From: Spirosoma endbachense
Lineage (GTDB): Bacteria > Bacteroidota > Bacteroidia > Cytophagales > Spirosomataceae
Direction of reading: 5' to 3'
Assembly: GCF_010233585.1 (NCBI RefSeq)
Contig: NZ_CP045997.1
Location: forward strand, 7,307,237-7,371,236
DNA length: 64,000 bases
Shown here: positions 1-9,210 of the stretch, in pieces
How positions within the stretch are numbered: the first letter of the stretch is position 1
How the letters are laid out: each line of letters opens with the position of its first letter
Translations under genes and position numbers: made by a program
The notes under the pieces: generated by a model
What the model saw: the letters and a program-made list of their open reading frames with translations, nothing else
The model's database searches: none
Told to the model about the DNA's origin: nothing

Positions 1-423
1 AATATACTCTTTATAACTATTCGGCTTTACCGCATCCGTGAACAGCTTGAAATACTCTTTACCTTTTGGTTCACCATACATTTTCGTCAGCAAGGACGCA
101 ATATCATAATCGGCTCCTTTAATAACCGGGTCCATAATGAACAGGTAAGAATAGTAACCATCAGCATCCGCTTTGGTAGGGTGTAATATCCGCGTTTGCT
201 TGAATATTTTCTGCTCAGCTACGGATAATTTCTTCGCGCCCGGCCAGAAAATTTCGTGGACAAACCGTTCATACTGGGCACGTTTGCTGGCTTTGACTGG
301 ATAAGCAACTACCCAAACCGTTTCATTTGGCTTAGCAGCCATGTGGCTTGTCTGGCTTATACCTGGTACAAAAATCAACGTGATGAAGCCTAGAATGAGA
401 AACGGGCGTAGATAGCTGTGCAT
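1..423 (-). CDS. Secreted hypothetical protein, 3' end beyond window
   Basis: An open frame runs leftward from an ATG at 421-423 to the window edge: 141 codons without a stop. The N-terminus is a signal peptide: Met-His, then a hydrophobic run (residues 4-19) and a plausible cleavage after SQTSH. The mature part is acidic/lysine-rich and contains repeated YxF/Y aromatic segments. I do not recognise the family. The reading has normal codon use for this genome. The C-terminus is missing because the window ends, so nothing can be said about its length. Confidence 0.75.
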   Translation of the reverse strand, partial: MHSYLRPFLILGFITLIFVPGISQTSHMAAKPNETVWVVAYPVKASKRAQYERFVHEIFWPGAKKLSVAEQKIFKQTRILHPTKADADGYYSYLFIMDPVIKGADYDIASLLTKMYGEPKGKEYFKLFTDAVKPNSYKEYI

Positions 424-779
424 AGTAAATGGGTGAATTTATGGTAAACAGGAAACGTATCGATTACTAATCTAGCTCCATACTAACGGTGAGTTATTAA
501 CAAAACTAAAGGTAAATAAAGCAAGCAGTAATCAATTGACTAACAGCGTCGATTGATCAAACGGTAAGCCACGGATCAGAAGGCCGCTCAATCCAGATCC
601 CGCACGTTTATCCATCATACTTAATCACTTTCTGGCACTAGTTGCCTTCGCCTTCAACGAGCACGATCGTTTCGTTTTCTTACAATTTTATCCAGCAAGG
701 GCGGTAGACCTTTGTCCTGTCAAAAACGAAATAATAGCTGGTCTGTACACAACAGGCCAATTTTAACTAAACGTCCGGC
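424..779. other. Gene-free intergenic region
   Basis: This stretch of about 350 bases lies between a leftward secreted-protein gene and a rightward reductase gene, so it must hold two divergent promoters. No frame shows coding character. A GACCTTTG sequence at 707-714 is one base off the Bacteroidota -7 consensus TAnnTTTG and may belong to the downstream reductase. I see no repeat or RNA structure worth naming. Confidence 0.5.
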
Positions 780-1718
780 ATGAATACACGCTCAACTCCC
801 GCTTTGCAACCAGAAGGCGCAACGATTCCAGCAACCTCCCCTGCCATCCTTATTACGGGTGCAACCGGCACGATTGGCACTGAACTTACCCGCATTTTAT
901 CCGAGAAAGGAGTGAGTTTTCGGGTCATGGTTCGCTCAGCCAGGGATGCACAAAAATTTGATACACTGGCCGGTGCCGAAGTTGTTACAGGTGATTTCAA
1001 CGATACAGCAACAATTGCACAGGCTTTAGCTGGCATTGATCGTGCCTTTCTACTCACGAATTCGTCGGAACAGGCCGAAAGTCAGCAGCTCAATTTCGTT
1101 ACCGAAGCTCAGCGTGCAGGCGTCGAACACATCGTAAAATTATCGCAGTTTGCGGCCGACCTCGCTTCTCCCGTTCGGTTCTTACGCTACCATGCCGTTG
1201 TTGAGCAGGCAATCCAGTTGTCGGGGATGGCTTTTACCTTTCTGCGACCCAATTTATTTATGCAGGGATTGCTGGGATTCCGGGCTTCGATTGCTGATCA
1301 GGGAAAGTTCTTCGCAGCCGTCGGTGATGCCAGAGTCAGCGCCATCGATATACGCGATATTGCCGCTGTTGCGGCTGCGGCTTTGACCGGTTCAGGCCAT
1401 GCGGGGAAAATCTATACCCTCACCGGTCCTGAAGCACTAACCCACCCGGAAATGGCCGATAAACTCGCAACAGCCCTTGGACGCTCAGTTACCTTTATCG
1501 ATGTGCCACCAGCTGCCATGCGGGACGCACTGATTCAGTTTGACTTTCCGATCTGGCAGGCCGATGGCCTGATCGAAGATTACGCACATTATAGCCGCAA
1601 TGAAGCGTCGGTAGTTACGACCGATGTACAGGACGCTACCGGTTCGGCCCCACGGGACTTTTCCGCATTTGCCCATGATTACGCGCCTGGCTTCTTGATA
1701 CCTTCAGTTGATCACTAA
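780..1718 (+). CDS. NmrA-family NAD(P)-binding SDR-like reductase
   Basis: A 312-residue atypical short-chain dehydrogenase. After a 20-residue N-terminal extension comes the Rossmann strand ILITGATGTIG (around residues 24-34) with the GATGxxG dinucleotide motif of NmrA/TMR-type proteins. The C-terminal half has the family's RPNLFMQ and TGPEALTHPEMAD segments (substrate-domain loop and nucleotide-adjacent helix). Family members are NAD(P)H sensors or quinone/isoflavone-type reductases in the cytoplasm; the substrate cannot be read here. The start at 780 is the first ATG. Its long Ala/Thr-rich leader before the Rossmann strand is ordinary in this lineage. It stands alone, 197 bases before the BlaI gene. 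Confidence 0.85.
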   Translation: MNTRSTPALQPEGATIPATSPAILITGATGTIGTELTRILSEKGVSFRVMVRSARDAQKFDTLAGAEVVTGDFNDTATIAQALAGIDRAFLLTNSSEQAESQQLNFVTEAQRAGVEHIVKLSQFAADLASPVRFLRYHAVVEQAIQLSGMAFTFLRPNLFMQGLLGFRASIADQGKFFAAVGDARVSAIDIRDIAAVAAAALTGSGHAGKIYTLTGPEALTHPEMADKLATALGRSVTFIDVPPAAMRDALIQFDFPIWQADGLIEDYAHYSRNEASVVTTDVQDATGSAPRDFSAFAHDYAPGFLIPSVDH

Positions 1719-1815
1719 CTGTTTTACTTATAGAGGCCGGTACATCCAGGCAGGAACACCGGCTTCTACAAAAGAATCAATCACCTAATAATCAGATAAT
1801 TAATTACCATAAAAA

Positions 1816-1877
1816 TTAAACTATTATTTTTTCTAACAAATCAACTAATATATTAGTTGTAAAACTAAACTATTAGT
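1816..1877. promoter_or_regulatory. BlaI operator region (three dyad-like sites)
   Basis: Directly upstream of the BlaI-type repressor gene. A perfect 18-bp palindrome, CAACTAATATATTAGTTG, occupies 1842-1859. A half-conserved dyad ACTAAACTATTAGT follows at 1864-1877, and the direct repeat TAAACTATTA occurs at both 1817-1826 and 1866-1875. The shared ACTA...TAGT element fits known BlaI/MecI operators, which are short AT-rich dyads that overlap the promoter. Autoregulation of the whole three-gene operon is the natural inference. Confidence 0.75.
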
Positions 1878-1915
1878 CATACCTTTCAGGTACGAAACCA
1901 GTCTACGCAAATACG

Positions 1916-2287
1916 ATGCAACTACGCGAACTCACTAAGGCCGAAGAAGAGATCATGCGCGTGTTATGGCAGCTCAAAAAAGGCTTTGTAAAAGATGTAC
2001 TGGCCGAACTGCCTGAGCCAAAGCCTGCCTACAATACCGTCTCGACCATTATCCGAATTCTGGAAAAAAAAGAACTGGTGGGTTATACGGCTTATGGCAA
2101 AACCCACGAATACTACCCGCTAATTACGGAGGAACAATACCGCCGTTTCCAAACGGAGCAGTTAATGGCGAATTACTTCGATAACTCGCTAAAAAAGCTG
2201 GTGTCGTTTTTTGTACAGGACAAGAACATCAGTCTTTCCGAAGCCGATGAGATCATTAAGCTCCTAAACAAAAACAAAGACCAATGA
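1916..2287 (+). CDS. blaI: BlaI/MecI/CopY family transcriptional repressor
   Basis: This 123-residue protein has the family's winged helix at the N-terminus: LTKAEEEIMRVLW (helix 1) and PAYNTVSTIIRILEKKELV (recognition helix and wing), about residues 5-55. The C-terminal helices mediate dimerisation, and family members are inactivated by proteolysis by the partner M56 peptidase. Length is typical. The stop overlaps the next start (ATGA at 2284-2287), so repressor and peptidase are translationally coupled. The upstream dyads are its likely operators. In Bacteroidota such pairs are common and mostly not linked to beta-lactam resistance; the inducer here is unknown. Confidence 0.92.
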   Translation: MQLRELTKAEEEIMRVLWQLKKGFVKDVLAELPEPKPAYNTVSTIIRILEKKELVGYTAYGKTHEYYPLITEEQYRRFQTEQLMANYFDNSLKKLVSFFVQDKNISLSEADEIIKLLNKNKDQ

Positions 2288-4296
2288 ACACCCTCGACTA
2301 TTTCCTGAAGGCTAACCTATATGGTCTGCTATTCGCGGGCTGTTACTGGCTATTGTTGCGCCGACATACATTCTTCGGACTCAACCGGGCTTATCTGATC
2401 CTTTCGGTTCTGTTGTCACTGACATTACCGCTGGTAAGTTTGCCCGCAGAAACCGTCGAGACGCTACCTGTGCCAGTAGGCGTCATTGCCTTACCAACAG
2501 CAACGGCCACACCACGGGCCGAAACCGGGCCAGATTGGAATTTAGTCTGTATATGGGCTTATGGTATCGTAGCCCTTGGTTTACTGGCACGCCTGCTGAT
2601 CAGGACTGGCAGTTTGCTTTGGCTCATCCGGCGTTCGCCCCGGCAAGCTGGCGAGGGTTATGTGCTGGTACAGGTCAACGACCCAAAAACGCCAACGTTC
2701 TCATTCTTTCACTATATCGTTCTGAACCCGGCCGACATTAGTAATGAATTAATTCTCAAACATGAATTAATTCATGTTCGGCAGATGCACAGTGTCGATG
2801 TGTTAGGTTTAGCCCTGTTACGAACGCTATTCTGGGCGTGTCCTGCCCTATGGCTTCTTGATCGAATGCTACGACAAGTGCATGAATTCATTGCCGATCA
2901 GCACACCGACCAGCCCACTCATTATGCCCGCTTTCTGGTTGAATACAGCTTTGGTCTGCAACCAAGCCCGTTAACGAATGGCTTCTTCAATCCGTCCTTG
3001 CTGAAGCAGCGCATCCAGATGCTTCACCGTAGTTCCACAACCCGCTGGGCATTGACCAAATACACCTTAATTATTCCGGTAGCGTTCGTCCTACTCGCTA
3101 TGACCACGGCACGGGAGCAGCTTTCCGATGTTGTCAGTCAGGTAACGGACGAGACCATAACCGTTTCGGGGCGGGTAACGAATGCGGTGGACGGGAAGCC
3201 GCTGTCTGGCGCTCATGTAGGCGTGGCTACTACGGGTAAAGGCACGACAACCGATCGTCATGGCTTTTATAAACTCACGGATGTTCCGATAACTTCACGA
3301 ATTACCTATAGCCATCTCGGCTATCGTATGGATGTGTGGCGCCTTGAATCACTTGATAACCGAATCAAAAACAACGCATTAACCTTAAACCCAAAGCTAA
3401 CAACAACTCTGGAAGATGAGCTACCGGCCATGGGATCAACGGCCATGTACAAAGCTGTTAAGCCCAATCCAGTCATGCCTCTTTCCACACCATCGGACTC
3501 ACAAACGATAAATGGTAAGGTGTTTAAGGCTGTGGAAGAAAAGGCTGTTTTCCCAACGGGAATTCCAGGACTGATGCAGTATGTTGCCCATAATCTGCGC
3601 TATCCAGCTAAAGCAAAAGTGGCCGGGATTGAAGGTGATGTTTACGTTATATTCACGATACTGCCAACAGGCGCCGTCGGCGAAACGAAAGTGAATAAGA
3701 CTATCGAACGAATTGGCGGAGGCTGTGAAGAAGAGGCTATTCGGGTTGTCAGGAGCATGCCTAAATGGATTCCCGCCAGGCAAAATGGCAAACCTGTAGC
3801 TGTACAGTACCAACTACCCATTCGGTTTGCGCTGGAAAAAGAAGCCAGGCAGACAGGCCAGGTTACCCCAACGGTCAACACTGCTGGTCCTGGTAAAAAT
3901 AAAGCTCACGCCTTATATGAGGATGGCTCGTCGCAAAAAATAGCTTATCCCGACTCAAATCCTGCCCATTATCGGGATAGTGTTAAAACCCACAGCAGGC
4001 TGTTTCAGGCTGCTCCATTCGAGCGAACAAGCAAAGAACGTTATTCGATGCCCTTGCCCAATCGTTACAAATTATTCGTACCAGCTAAAGCCATCGTTCC
4101 TCCAGGGACGGACAACTTGTTTCTACTAAATGGGACGAAGCAAATCGGTAGCATTGATGGTGTAAACGCCAAAGATATTGAGTCTATCGATGTGTACAAA
4201 GATGAGCAGACCATCGCTAAATATAGAACCTTATATGGAGATAAAGCCTGGAAAGGCGTCGTCATTATTCACCTCAAAAGTGCAAATGTTTTATGA
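2284..4296 (+). CDS. M56 (BlaR1-like) membrane metallopeptidase with CarboxypepD_reg and TonB-C domains
   Basis: A 670-residue inner-membrane protein. Transmembrane helices lie near residues 8-25, 38-54, 90-108 and 260-276. The zinc motif HELIH is at residues 160-164, in the cytoplasmic loop. After the last helix comes a carboxypeptidase-regulatory-like beta domain (about 293-370; starts ITVSGRVTNAVDGKPLSGA). A TonB C-terminal domain follows (about 420-515), and then a tail resembling a TonB plug segment (IESIDVYKDE, YGDKAWKGVVII). The M56 part should cleave the BlaI repressor. The periplasmic beta domains replace the penicillin-sensing domain of classic BlaR1, so the signal is probably not a beta-lactam. 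Its stop overlaps the next gene (ATGA at 4293-4296). Confidence 0.9.
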   Translation: MNTLDYFLKANLYGLLFAGCYWLLLRRHTFFGLNRAYLILSVLLSLTLPLVSLPAETVETLPVPVGVIALPTATATPRAETGPDWNLVCIWAYGIVALGLLARLLIRTGSLLWLIRRSPRQAGEGYVLVQVNDPKTPTFSFFHYIVLNPADISNELILKHELIHVRQMHSVDVLGLALLRTLFWACPALWLLDRMLRQVHEFIADQHTDQPTHYARFLVEYSFGLQPSPLTNGFFNPSLLKQRIQMLHRSSTTRWALTKYTLIIPVAFVLLAMTTAREQLSDVVSQVTDETITVSGRVTNAVDGKPLSGAHVGVATTGKGTTTDRHGFYKLTDVPITSRITYSHLGYRMDVWRLESLDNRIKNNALTLNPKLTTTLEDELPAMGSTAMYKAVKPNPVMPLSTPSDSQTINGKVFKAVEEKAVFPTGIPGLMQYVAHNLRYPAKAKVAGIEGDVYVIFTILPTGAVGETKVNKTIERIGGGCEEEAIRVVRSMPKWIPARQNGKPVAVQYQLPIRFALEKEARQTGQVTPTVNTAGPGKNKAHALYEDGSSQKIAYPDSNPAHYRDSVKTHSRLFQAAPFERTSKERYSMPLPNRYKLFVPAKAIVPPGTDNLFLLNGTKQIGSIDGVNAKDIESIDVYKDEQTIAKYRTLYGDKAWKGVVIIHLKSANVL

Positions 4297-5717
4297 GCAC
4301 ACCACCCTACCTCCTCGTAGCCAGCCTGTATTTGGTGCTGTTTTACGGCTGCTACTGGTTACTACTGCGCCGAAATACGTTTTTTGGCCTCAACCGAGCC
4401 TACCTGCTTACGTCAGTGGTACTTTCAGCAGTATTGCCCCTTGTTGAATTACCGGGCGGCCTTTCCGAAGACCTGACGCTGACGAGCATTTCCTCAGTCA
4501 CGTTTACAGTTGGCACTGCATCAGCCAACTCCTACAACCTAACGTTATCGCAGTGGTTCTGGCTGATCTATGGCCTGGGCGTTGGGGGCATGCTCATTCG
4601 CTTACGTCTGAACCTGCGTTCGGTCTTTCGGCTGATCAGGAGCGGTTCTCCCGAAAAAAGGAAGGCATTTACCCTCGTTCGGCTGGGCGACGATGCATCG
4701 CCTTCGTTCTCTTTCGGGCGGTATCTGGTACTGAATCGTACGGATACACTGGCCCAACCCGACGCCCTCCTTCGCCATGAGGAAGCTCATATACGCCAGT
4801 ATCATACGGTCGATATCTTATTCCTGGAAATTGTGCGAGTTGCATTCTGGTTCAATCCAGTACTATGGCTCTACAAGCGTGCGGTGCAGGAGGTTCACGA
4901 ATTTCTGGCCGATCGGGCGGTGCTGAAAACACCCCAACCGGATTATCCGCACCAGTTGGTTGCCTATGCGTTGAATGTCCCGTCAACCGCTTTAACTACT
5001 CCTTTTGTTTCTAAATCAACCCTAAAACAACGAATTGTTATGTTGCAAAAACCTGCCTCAAATCGCCGGGCCTTACTCGGTTATGCGCTGGCTTTACCGC
5101 TGGCCGCCTTACTCGCTATGTGTACGCAAGAACGCGACCTGCCCCAAAGCGCTACAGCGCAGGCATCGACCCAAAAATCCGGGAAAATTGCCGGTGGAGA
5201 AATTTTTACAACTGTGGAAAATCCCCCGGTATTTCCGGGCGGCATGCAAAAACTAGGCGAATACCTGGGCCAGAATCTGAAGTATCCTGAAGCGGCCCAG
5301 AAAGCCAAAGCAGAAGGGAAGGTATTCGTGAGTTTTGTGGTCACCAATACGGGCGGGATTAGTGATGTTCAGATTGCCAAAGGAATTGGTTTCGGCGCTG
5401 ATGCAGAAGCCGCACGGGTTGTCAAGAATATGCCAAATTGGGAACCCGGTACACAGGGCGGACAGGCCGTGAGTGTTAAATACACGCTACCCATTAATTT
5501 TCAGCTGGAGGATCAAAATGGGCAACGAATCGAGAAGTTGCCTCCACCTCCACCCCCAGTTCCAGCGGCTAAAGGGTCCGCTTTAAATGAGCCAAAACAC
5601 TTTCTGATCGATGGCAAAGAAGTTTCAGAAGCGGAATTGAAAGCGTTATCACCCAATACAATCCTTCGGATGGATGTCAATAAAGAGAAGGGAATAATTG
5701 CTGTTACCACTAAATAA
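4293..5717 (+). CDS. M56 (BlaR1-like) membrane metallopeptidase with TonB-C domain
   Basis: A 474-residue paralogue of the preceding gene, with the same N-terminal architecture (FYGCYWLLLRRNTFFGLNRAY mirrors the upstream protein). Zinc motif HEEAH is at residues 162-166. The last membrane helix (about 265-280) ends in a lipobox-like LLAMC. A single TonB C-terminal domain follows (about 310-405; ENPPVFPGGMQKLGEYL). A short proline run and a basic tail end the protein. It is translationally coupled to the upstream peptidase, so one repressor is served by two membrane proteases. This could be tandem duplication with divergence of the periplasmic sensor; the second copy lacks the carboxypeptidase-like domain. 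Confidence 0.9.
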   Translation: MSTPPYLLVASLYLVLFYGCYWLLLRRNTFFGLNRAYLLTSVVLSAVLPLVELPGGLSEDLTLTSISSVTFTVGTASANSYNLTLSQWFWLIYGLGVGGMLIRLRLNLRSVFRLIRSGSPEKRKAFTLVRLGDDASPSFSFGRYLVLNRTDTLAQPDALLRHEEAHIRQYHTVDILFLEIVRVAFWFNPVLWLYKRAVQEVHEFLADRAVLKTPQPDYPHQLVAYALNVPSTALTTPFVSKSTLKQRIVMLQKPASNRRALLGYALALPLAALLAMCTQERDLPQSATAQASTQKSGKIAGGEIFTTVENPPVFPGGMQKLGEYLGQNLKYPEAAQKAKAEGKVFVSFVVTNTGGISDVQIAKGIGFGADAEAARVVKNMPNWEPGTQGGQAVSVKYTLPINFQLEDQNGQRIEKLPPPPPPVPAAKGSALNEPKHFLIDGKEVSEAELKALSPNTILRMDVNKEKGIIAVTTK

Positions 5718-5753
5718 AGTACCTGAATAAGAGCCATTTCCAGTTAAAAGCTC

Positions 5754-5795
5754 GTGGCCCCTAGTAAAACTTCCGATGAGTTTACTAGGGGCCAC
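5754..5795. terminator. Bidirectional hairpin between convergent genes
   Basis: Perfect 15-bp stem: arm 5754-5768 (GTGGCCCCTAGTAAA) and its exact complement 5781-5795, with a 12-base loop. It sits between the rightward peptidase stop and the leftward protease stop. No clear U-tract follows on either strand, so termination is inferred from position and stability. Confidence 0.7.
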
Positions 5796-5830
5796 GGCTG
5801 TTACAGTCAATGCTGCATCCGGCAATTAAA

Positions 5831-8800
5831 TTACTCCTTCATAACCTTCCGGTTCGCCGTTCCGCTGGGGGTCTGCACCTGTAGGAAATAGAGTCCTTTC
5901 GGCAACTGTCCAACATCAAGTATGGCCGTTTTCTGACGCCCATGAATGGTCGGTTGCACGACGGTTGCACCCGTGATCGTTTTAAGCGATATAGTTTCAA
6001 TCGTCTCGGAAGCAGGCAGTTCGACGGTCAGGGTAGTATTGGCGGGGTTCGGATAAACCGATAACGCATTCGACCAGGTTGGCTCAAGAGCCGTAACTGC
6101 CAGCACCGTAAACGTACGATCAACGGGGGTAGCCGCGTAAAACTGTGCGCTTCCATCCTGATAAGCCCGAATCGTAACTGATCCTACGCCCGTCATTTGC
6201 AAGGTTGTGCCGCTCAATTTGGCCGGACCGCTCTGGACCAGGAAACTCACGGATAGATTTGACGATGACGTAGCCTTTAGTGTCAGATCACCCTGATCCG
6301 AATAACGGTCAGTAATCGCATCGAACGTAATGGTTTGGGTCGTTTTTGCTGGCAATGCACGTGTTGCCTGTGTGTACCAGACGGGCCATTTGGCTTCCGT
6401 ATACAAGACAGTTGCCCCTCCTGATGGTGTCAGTTTATCGGCACCCAGATTAATGCCTGCTATATCTTCCCGACCATTTGTTTCTACACCGAACACCAGT
6501 TTATTATCCAGCCGCGAATAACTGGGAAAGCCCAGCGTATTATTCTCATACACCTGTTTGAGCGCCCCTTTGCTCAGATCGGCAGCCACCACATAGTAGC
6601 TGTCATCGTTCTCATTGAAGTAGTCGAAGGCAATGACGTCAGGGGAATTTTTGGAATACGACGGATTTCCTACGCTTTCGCCATCCTCCAGGTCAGAGAA
6701 TAGCTTTTCAATGGTTCCATCCGCAAAATCGCCCGCTTTATTGTCCCAAACGTTAATGAATCCGACATCCCAGTAATCAATAGTCTCACCTATGCCGTTC
6801 TGAAGCTCATTAAAGGCGTCATAGACAATGTTTTCGCCCGTAAAATCCCATTCGAACGAATCGGCATATTTCACTTCGCCGGTTTCAACACCCTCCGAGT
6901 AGGTCGGGTTATACAATTTAAACTCAGCCCACTTTTTCTTTGCGTAGCTATACACATAGATTGAGCCATCTTTATCCGCCGTCAAGGCAGCCAGTTTGGT
7001 GCCATCTTTCGAGATCGCTACGTTATCCCAGATCGTCTCGTCGGAAACCACCGTTTCGGTTGGCGTTCCGGTCAGGTTCACCGAGCGAATCCGTTTGTCG
7101 GTCGTCACATAATAAGCAAACTTTCCATCGTCGGTTATGCTTGGGCGATGCACCAGACTTCGTGAGGTTTTCAGATCGAATTTCGCGGGTTTGACATCCA
7201 CATTGGTCGAGTACAGATTTGCATCGGCGGCATCCGACAGCAACAGTAAATCCTGCCCGGCAGCAATTGGCACGTCGGGCTGTTTGCCGGGGTCGGGCGA
7301 GGTCTGGCCATTCTCCACAATACCCACCGCGTCGAATGCAGTTTTCGCAGCTGCAACCTCCGCCCCTGTTGCTCCGTAAAGATCGCCAGCCGCTTTAATA
7401 ACCGCTAACCGCAAATCAAGGAACTGCGACGTACGAACCAGGTAGGTCGTTAATGCCCGATAATAGACCTTTTCGGCTTTATCCTTCGTAATGGCCGTTG
7501 CAAATTTATAGAAGGCAAAATTAGGAATACCACTGTTGATATGCACCCCGCCATTATCGGCCGTTGTCTTGTCAAATTGCGACATAGTGGCCGGTTGATA
7601 ACCCTCGGGGTCTTTTGTCTTTCCACCCTGATTCGGGTTAGACATATTTCTAAGGGCTCCCGACGGCAACATAACCGGGGTGGCAATGTCCTCCCCGATT
7701 AGCCAATCATCGCGATCGATCATGGCACCAAATACATCAGCCATTGATTCATTGATGGCTCCCGACTGATTTTTATATTGCAGATTAGCTGTATTCTCAA
7801 TAACGCCGTGCGTCATTTCGTGGCCAGCTACATCTAAACCGCCTGCCAATGGTTTCAATAACTTACCATTACCATAAGCCATTACTTTGCCATTCCAGGA
7901 AGCATTATCAAGTCCTTTACCATCCTCATCGGCAAGATTTATCACCGAAATCATGGTGCCACCATTCCCGTTCAGGGCATTCCGGTTAAACGTTGTCCGG
8001 TAATAATCGTAAGCAACTCCAGCATTATAGTGAGCCGACACGGCCGTTGGCGACCAGTCCGTATTATTTCCTGATGTAATCTGATAAACTTTCTGATTGT
8101 CACCGAATGTGTTTTTTGCATCTATTGTCCATAAGGCACCCACCGGATTACCCGGCATTTTGGATGTCGCGGCATTGAACATTGGCTTCGACGCATCAAT
8201 CATGTAGTACAAATTAGCATCCTGATACGTCTGGAAAGAGCGCGTTACGCCATTCAAATCTTTCCCCGATGCTTTCGTAGGTCCAATGAACGTACAGGTA
8301 TTATCGTACTTATCGATCACTTCGCCCGTCTGGGCATCAATTACATACTGCCAACGCTCAAGCATGTTTGGGCGAACCGTCAGTTGATAGGCCAGCTTAG
8401 CGCCATTCGTGGTCATAAATACGCACAGATCGCCTTCTGTCGGCTTCATATTCAGGATATTATCACCAAACGCTCGCACGTTCGATGTCTTTCGAACATC
8501 GGCCAATGCTCGTTCAGACGCATCGGTTAGAGCCAGCTTTGGCGTTGTCGACAGCCCATCGGGTAGGGACTGATACCGGCCGTTCAGCAGAGTAACCTCA
8601 CCATCGGTCAGGTGAGCAACGAGTTCAGAGCCGAGTACGGGCACCCCAGCATGCGTCTGCGTCAGCCGAACGTGCATCTGCCCCAGGTCATCGGTTTCGG
8701 TACGGGCAACGGTGAAATTAGCCTGAGGATCCTCAAGCTTTAACAGCCCCTTGATCTGCTCCATAAACTGGTAAGTCACAGATGCAGCGGCTGCCGCCGA

Positions 8801-9127
8801 CAAGCGTGCTCCGCCGTTTTTCGATTGGCTGGCGATCGCTGGTTTTGTCGATTTTCTTTCGATAAAAACGGGGAGCCCCGTCACTGAATCACGAACGACA
8901 CGCAAACGCATCGCCTGCGTTGTCAATCGCGCACCAGCCGCCCCACTACCTACTAGCTGACGGCCAGCCTGATGGGTAGGAGCCGGCACGACGACGGCAT
9001 TCAGCCGCGCGGCCAGACCGGGTTTGGATGATGTAGTTTTATACTTCCGGCCAAAGCCAGCGTCGGGTTGCTGGGCCATTGCGACCGTAGCAGTCAGTAG
9101 CGATAAAACCAGTAAATGTCGTTTCAT
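5831..9127 (-). CDS. Secreted M4 (thermolysin-like) metalloprotease with T9SS sorting domain
   Basis: 1098 residues. A signal peptide (first ~19 residues, ending AMAQ) is followed by an FTP/PepSY-type propeptide (about 90-290). The M4 catalytic domain spans about 290-620: zinc motif HEMTH at 436-440, third ligand Glu460 in NESMAD, and the downstream catalytic-His region GGVHINSGIPN. Then comes a region of WD40/TolB-like beta-propeller repeats (SKDGTKLAAL, YSRLDNKLVF). The last ~75 residues are a type IX secretion signal (VYPNPANTTLTVEL ... LPKGLYFLQV). The enzyme should be exported through the Sec and T9SS routes and degrade extracellular protein or peptide. The propeller is unusual for M4 enzymes and may bind substrate or surface. 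It is monocistronic, with convergent hairpin 5754-5795 at its 3' end. Confidence 0.93.
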   Translation of the reverse strand: MKRHLLVLSLLTATVAMAQQPDAGFGRKYKTTSSKPGLAARLNAVVVPAPTHQAGRQLVGSGAAGARLTTQAMRLRVVRDSVTGLPVFIERKSTKPAIASQSKNGGARLSAAAAASVTYQFMEQIKGLLKLEDPQANFTVARTETDDLGQMHVRLTQTHAGVPVLGSELVAHLTDGEVTLLNGRYQSLPDGLSTTPKLALTDASERALADVRKTSNVRAFGDNILNMKPTEGDLCVFMTTNGAKLAYQLTVRPNMLERWQYVIDAQTGEVIDKYDNTCTFIGPTKASGKDLNGVTRSFQTYQDANLYYMIDASKPMFNAATSKMPGNPVGALWTIDAKNTFGDNQKVYQITSGNNTDWSPTAVSAHYNAGVAYDYYRTTFNRNALNGNGGTMISVINLADEDGKGLDNASWNGKVMAYGNGKLLKPLAGGLDVAGHEMTHGVIENTANLQYKNQSGAINESMADVFGAMIDRDDWLIGEDIATPVMLPSGALRNMSNPNQGGKTKDPEGYQPATMSQFDKTTADNGGVHINSGIPNFAFYKFATAITKDKAEKVYYRALTTYLVRTSQFLDLRLAVIKAAGDLYGATGAEVAAAKTAFDAVGIVENGQTSPDPGKQPDVPIAAGQDLLLLSDAADANLYSTNVDVKPAKFDLKTSRSLVHRPSITDDGKFAYYVTTDKRIRSVNLTGTPTETVVSDETIWDNVAISKDGTKLAALTADKDGSIYVYSYAKKKWAEFKLYNPTYSEGVETGEVKYADSFEWDFTGENIVYDAFNELQNGIGETIDYWDVGFINVWDNKAGDFADGTIEKLFSDLEDGESVGNPSYSKNSPDVIAFDYFNENDDSYYVVAADLSKGALKQVYENNTLGFPSYSRLDNKLVFGVETNGREDIAGINLGADKLTPSGGATVLYTEAKWPVWYTQATRALPAKTTQTITFDAITDRYSDQGDLTLKATSSSNLSVSFLVQSGPAKLSGTTLQMTGVGSVTIRAYQDGSAQFYAATPVDRTFTVLAVTALEPTWSNALSVYPNPANTTLTVELPASETIETISLKTITGATVVQPTIHGRQKTAILDVGQLPKGLYFLQVQTPSGTANRKVMKE

Positions 9128-9210
9128 AACCGTTTGTGGTTTGTTGTTTTCAGTTCATGTGGTTCGGTTCATTGTTCATGATTCCGGTGCATCTGTCCGG
9201 TAAACTGATT

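Noticed and set aside
2284..5717. Beta-lactam resistance function for the BlaI/M56 operon
   Set aside because: The sensor parts are TonB/carboxypeptidase-like domains, not a penicillin-binding domain, and no beta-lactamase gene is adjacent.
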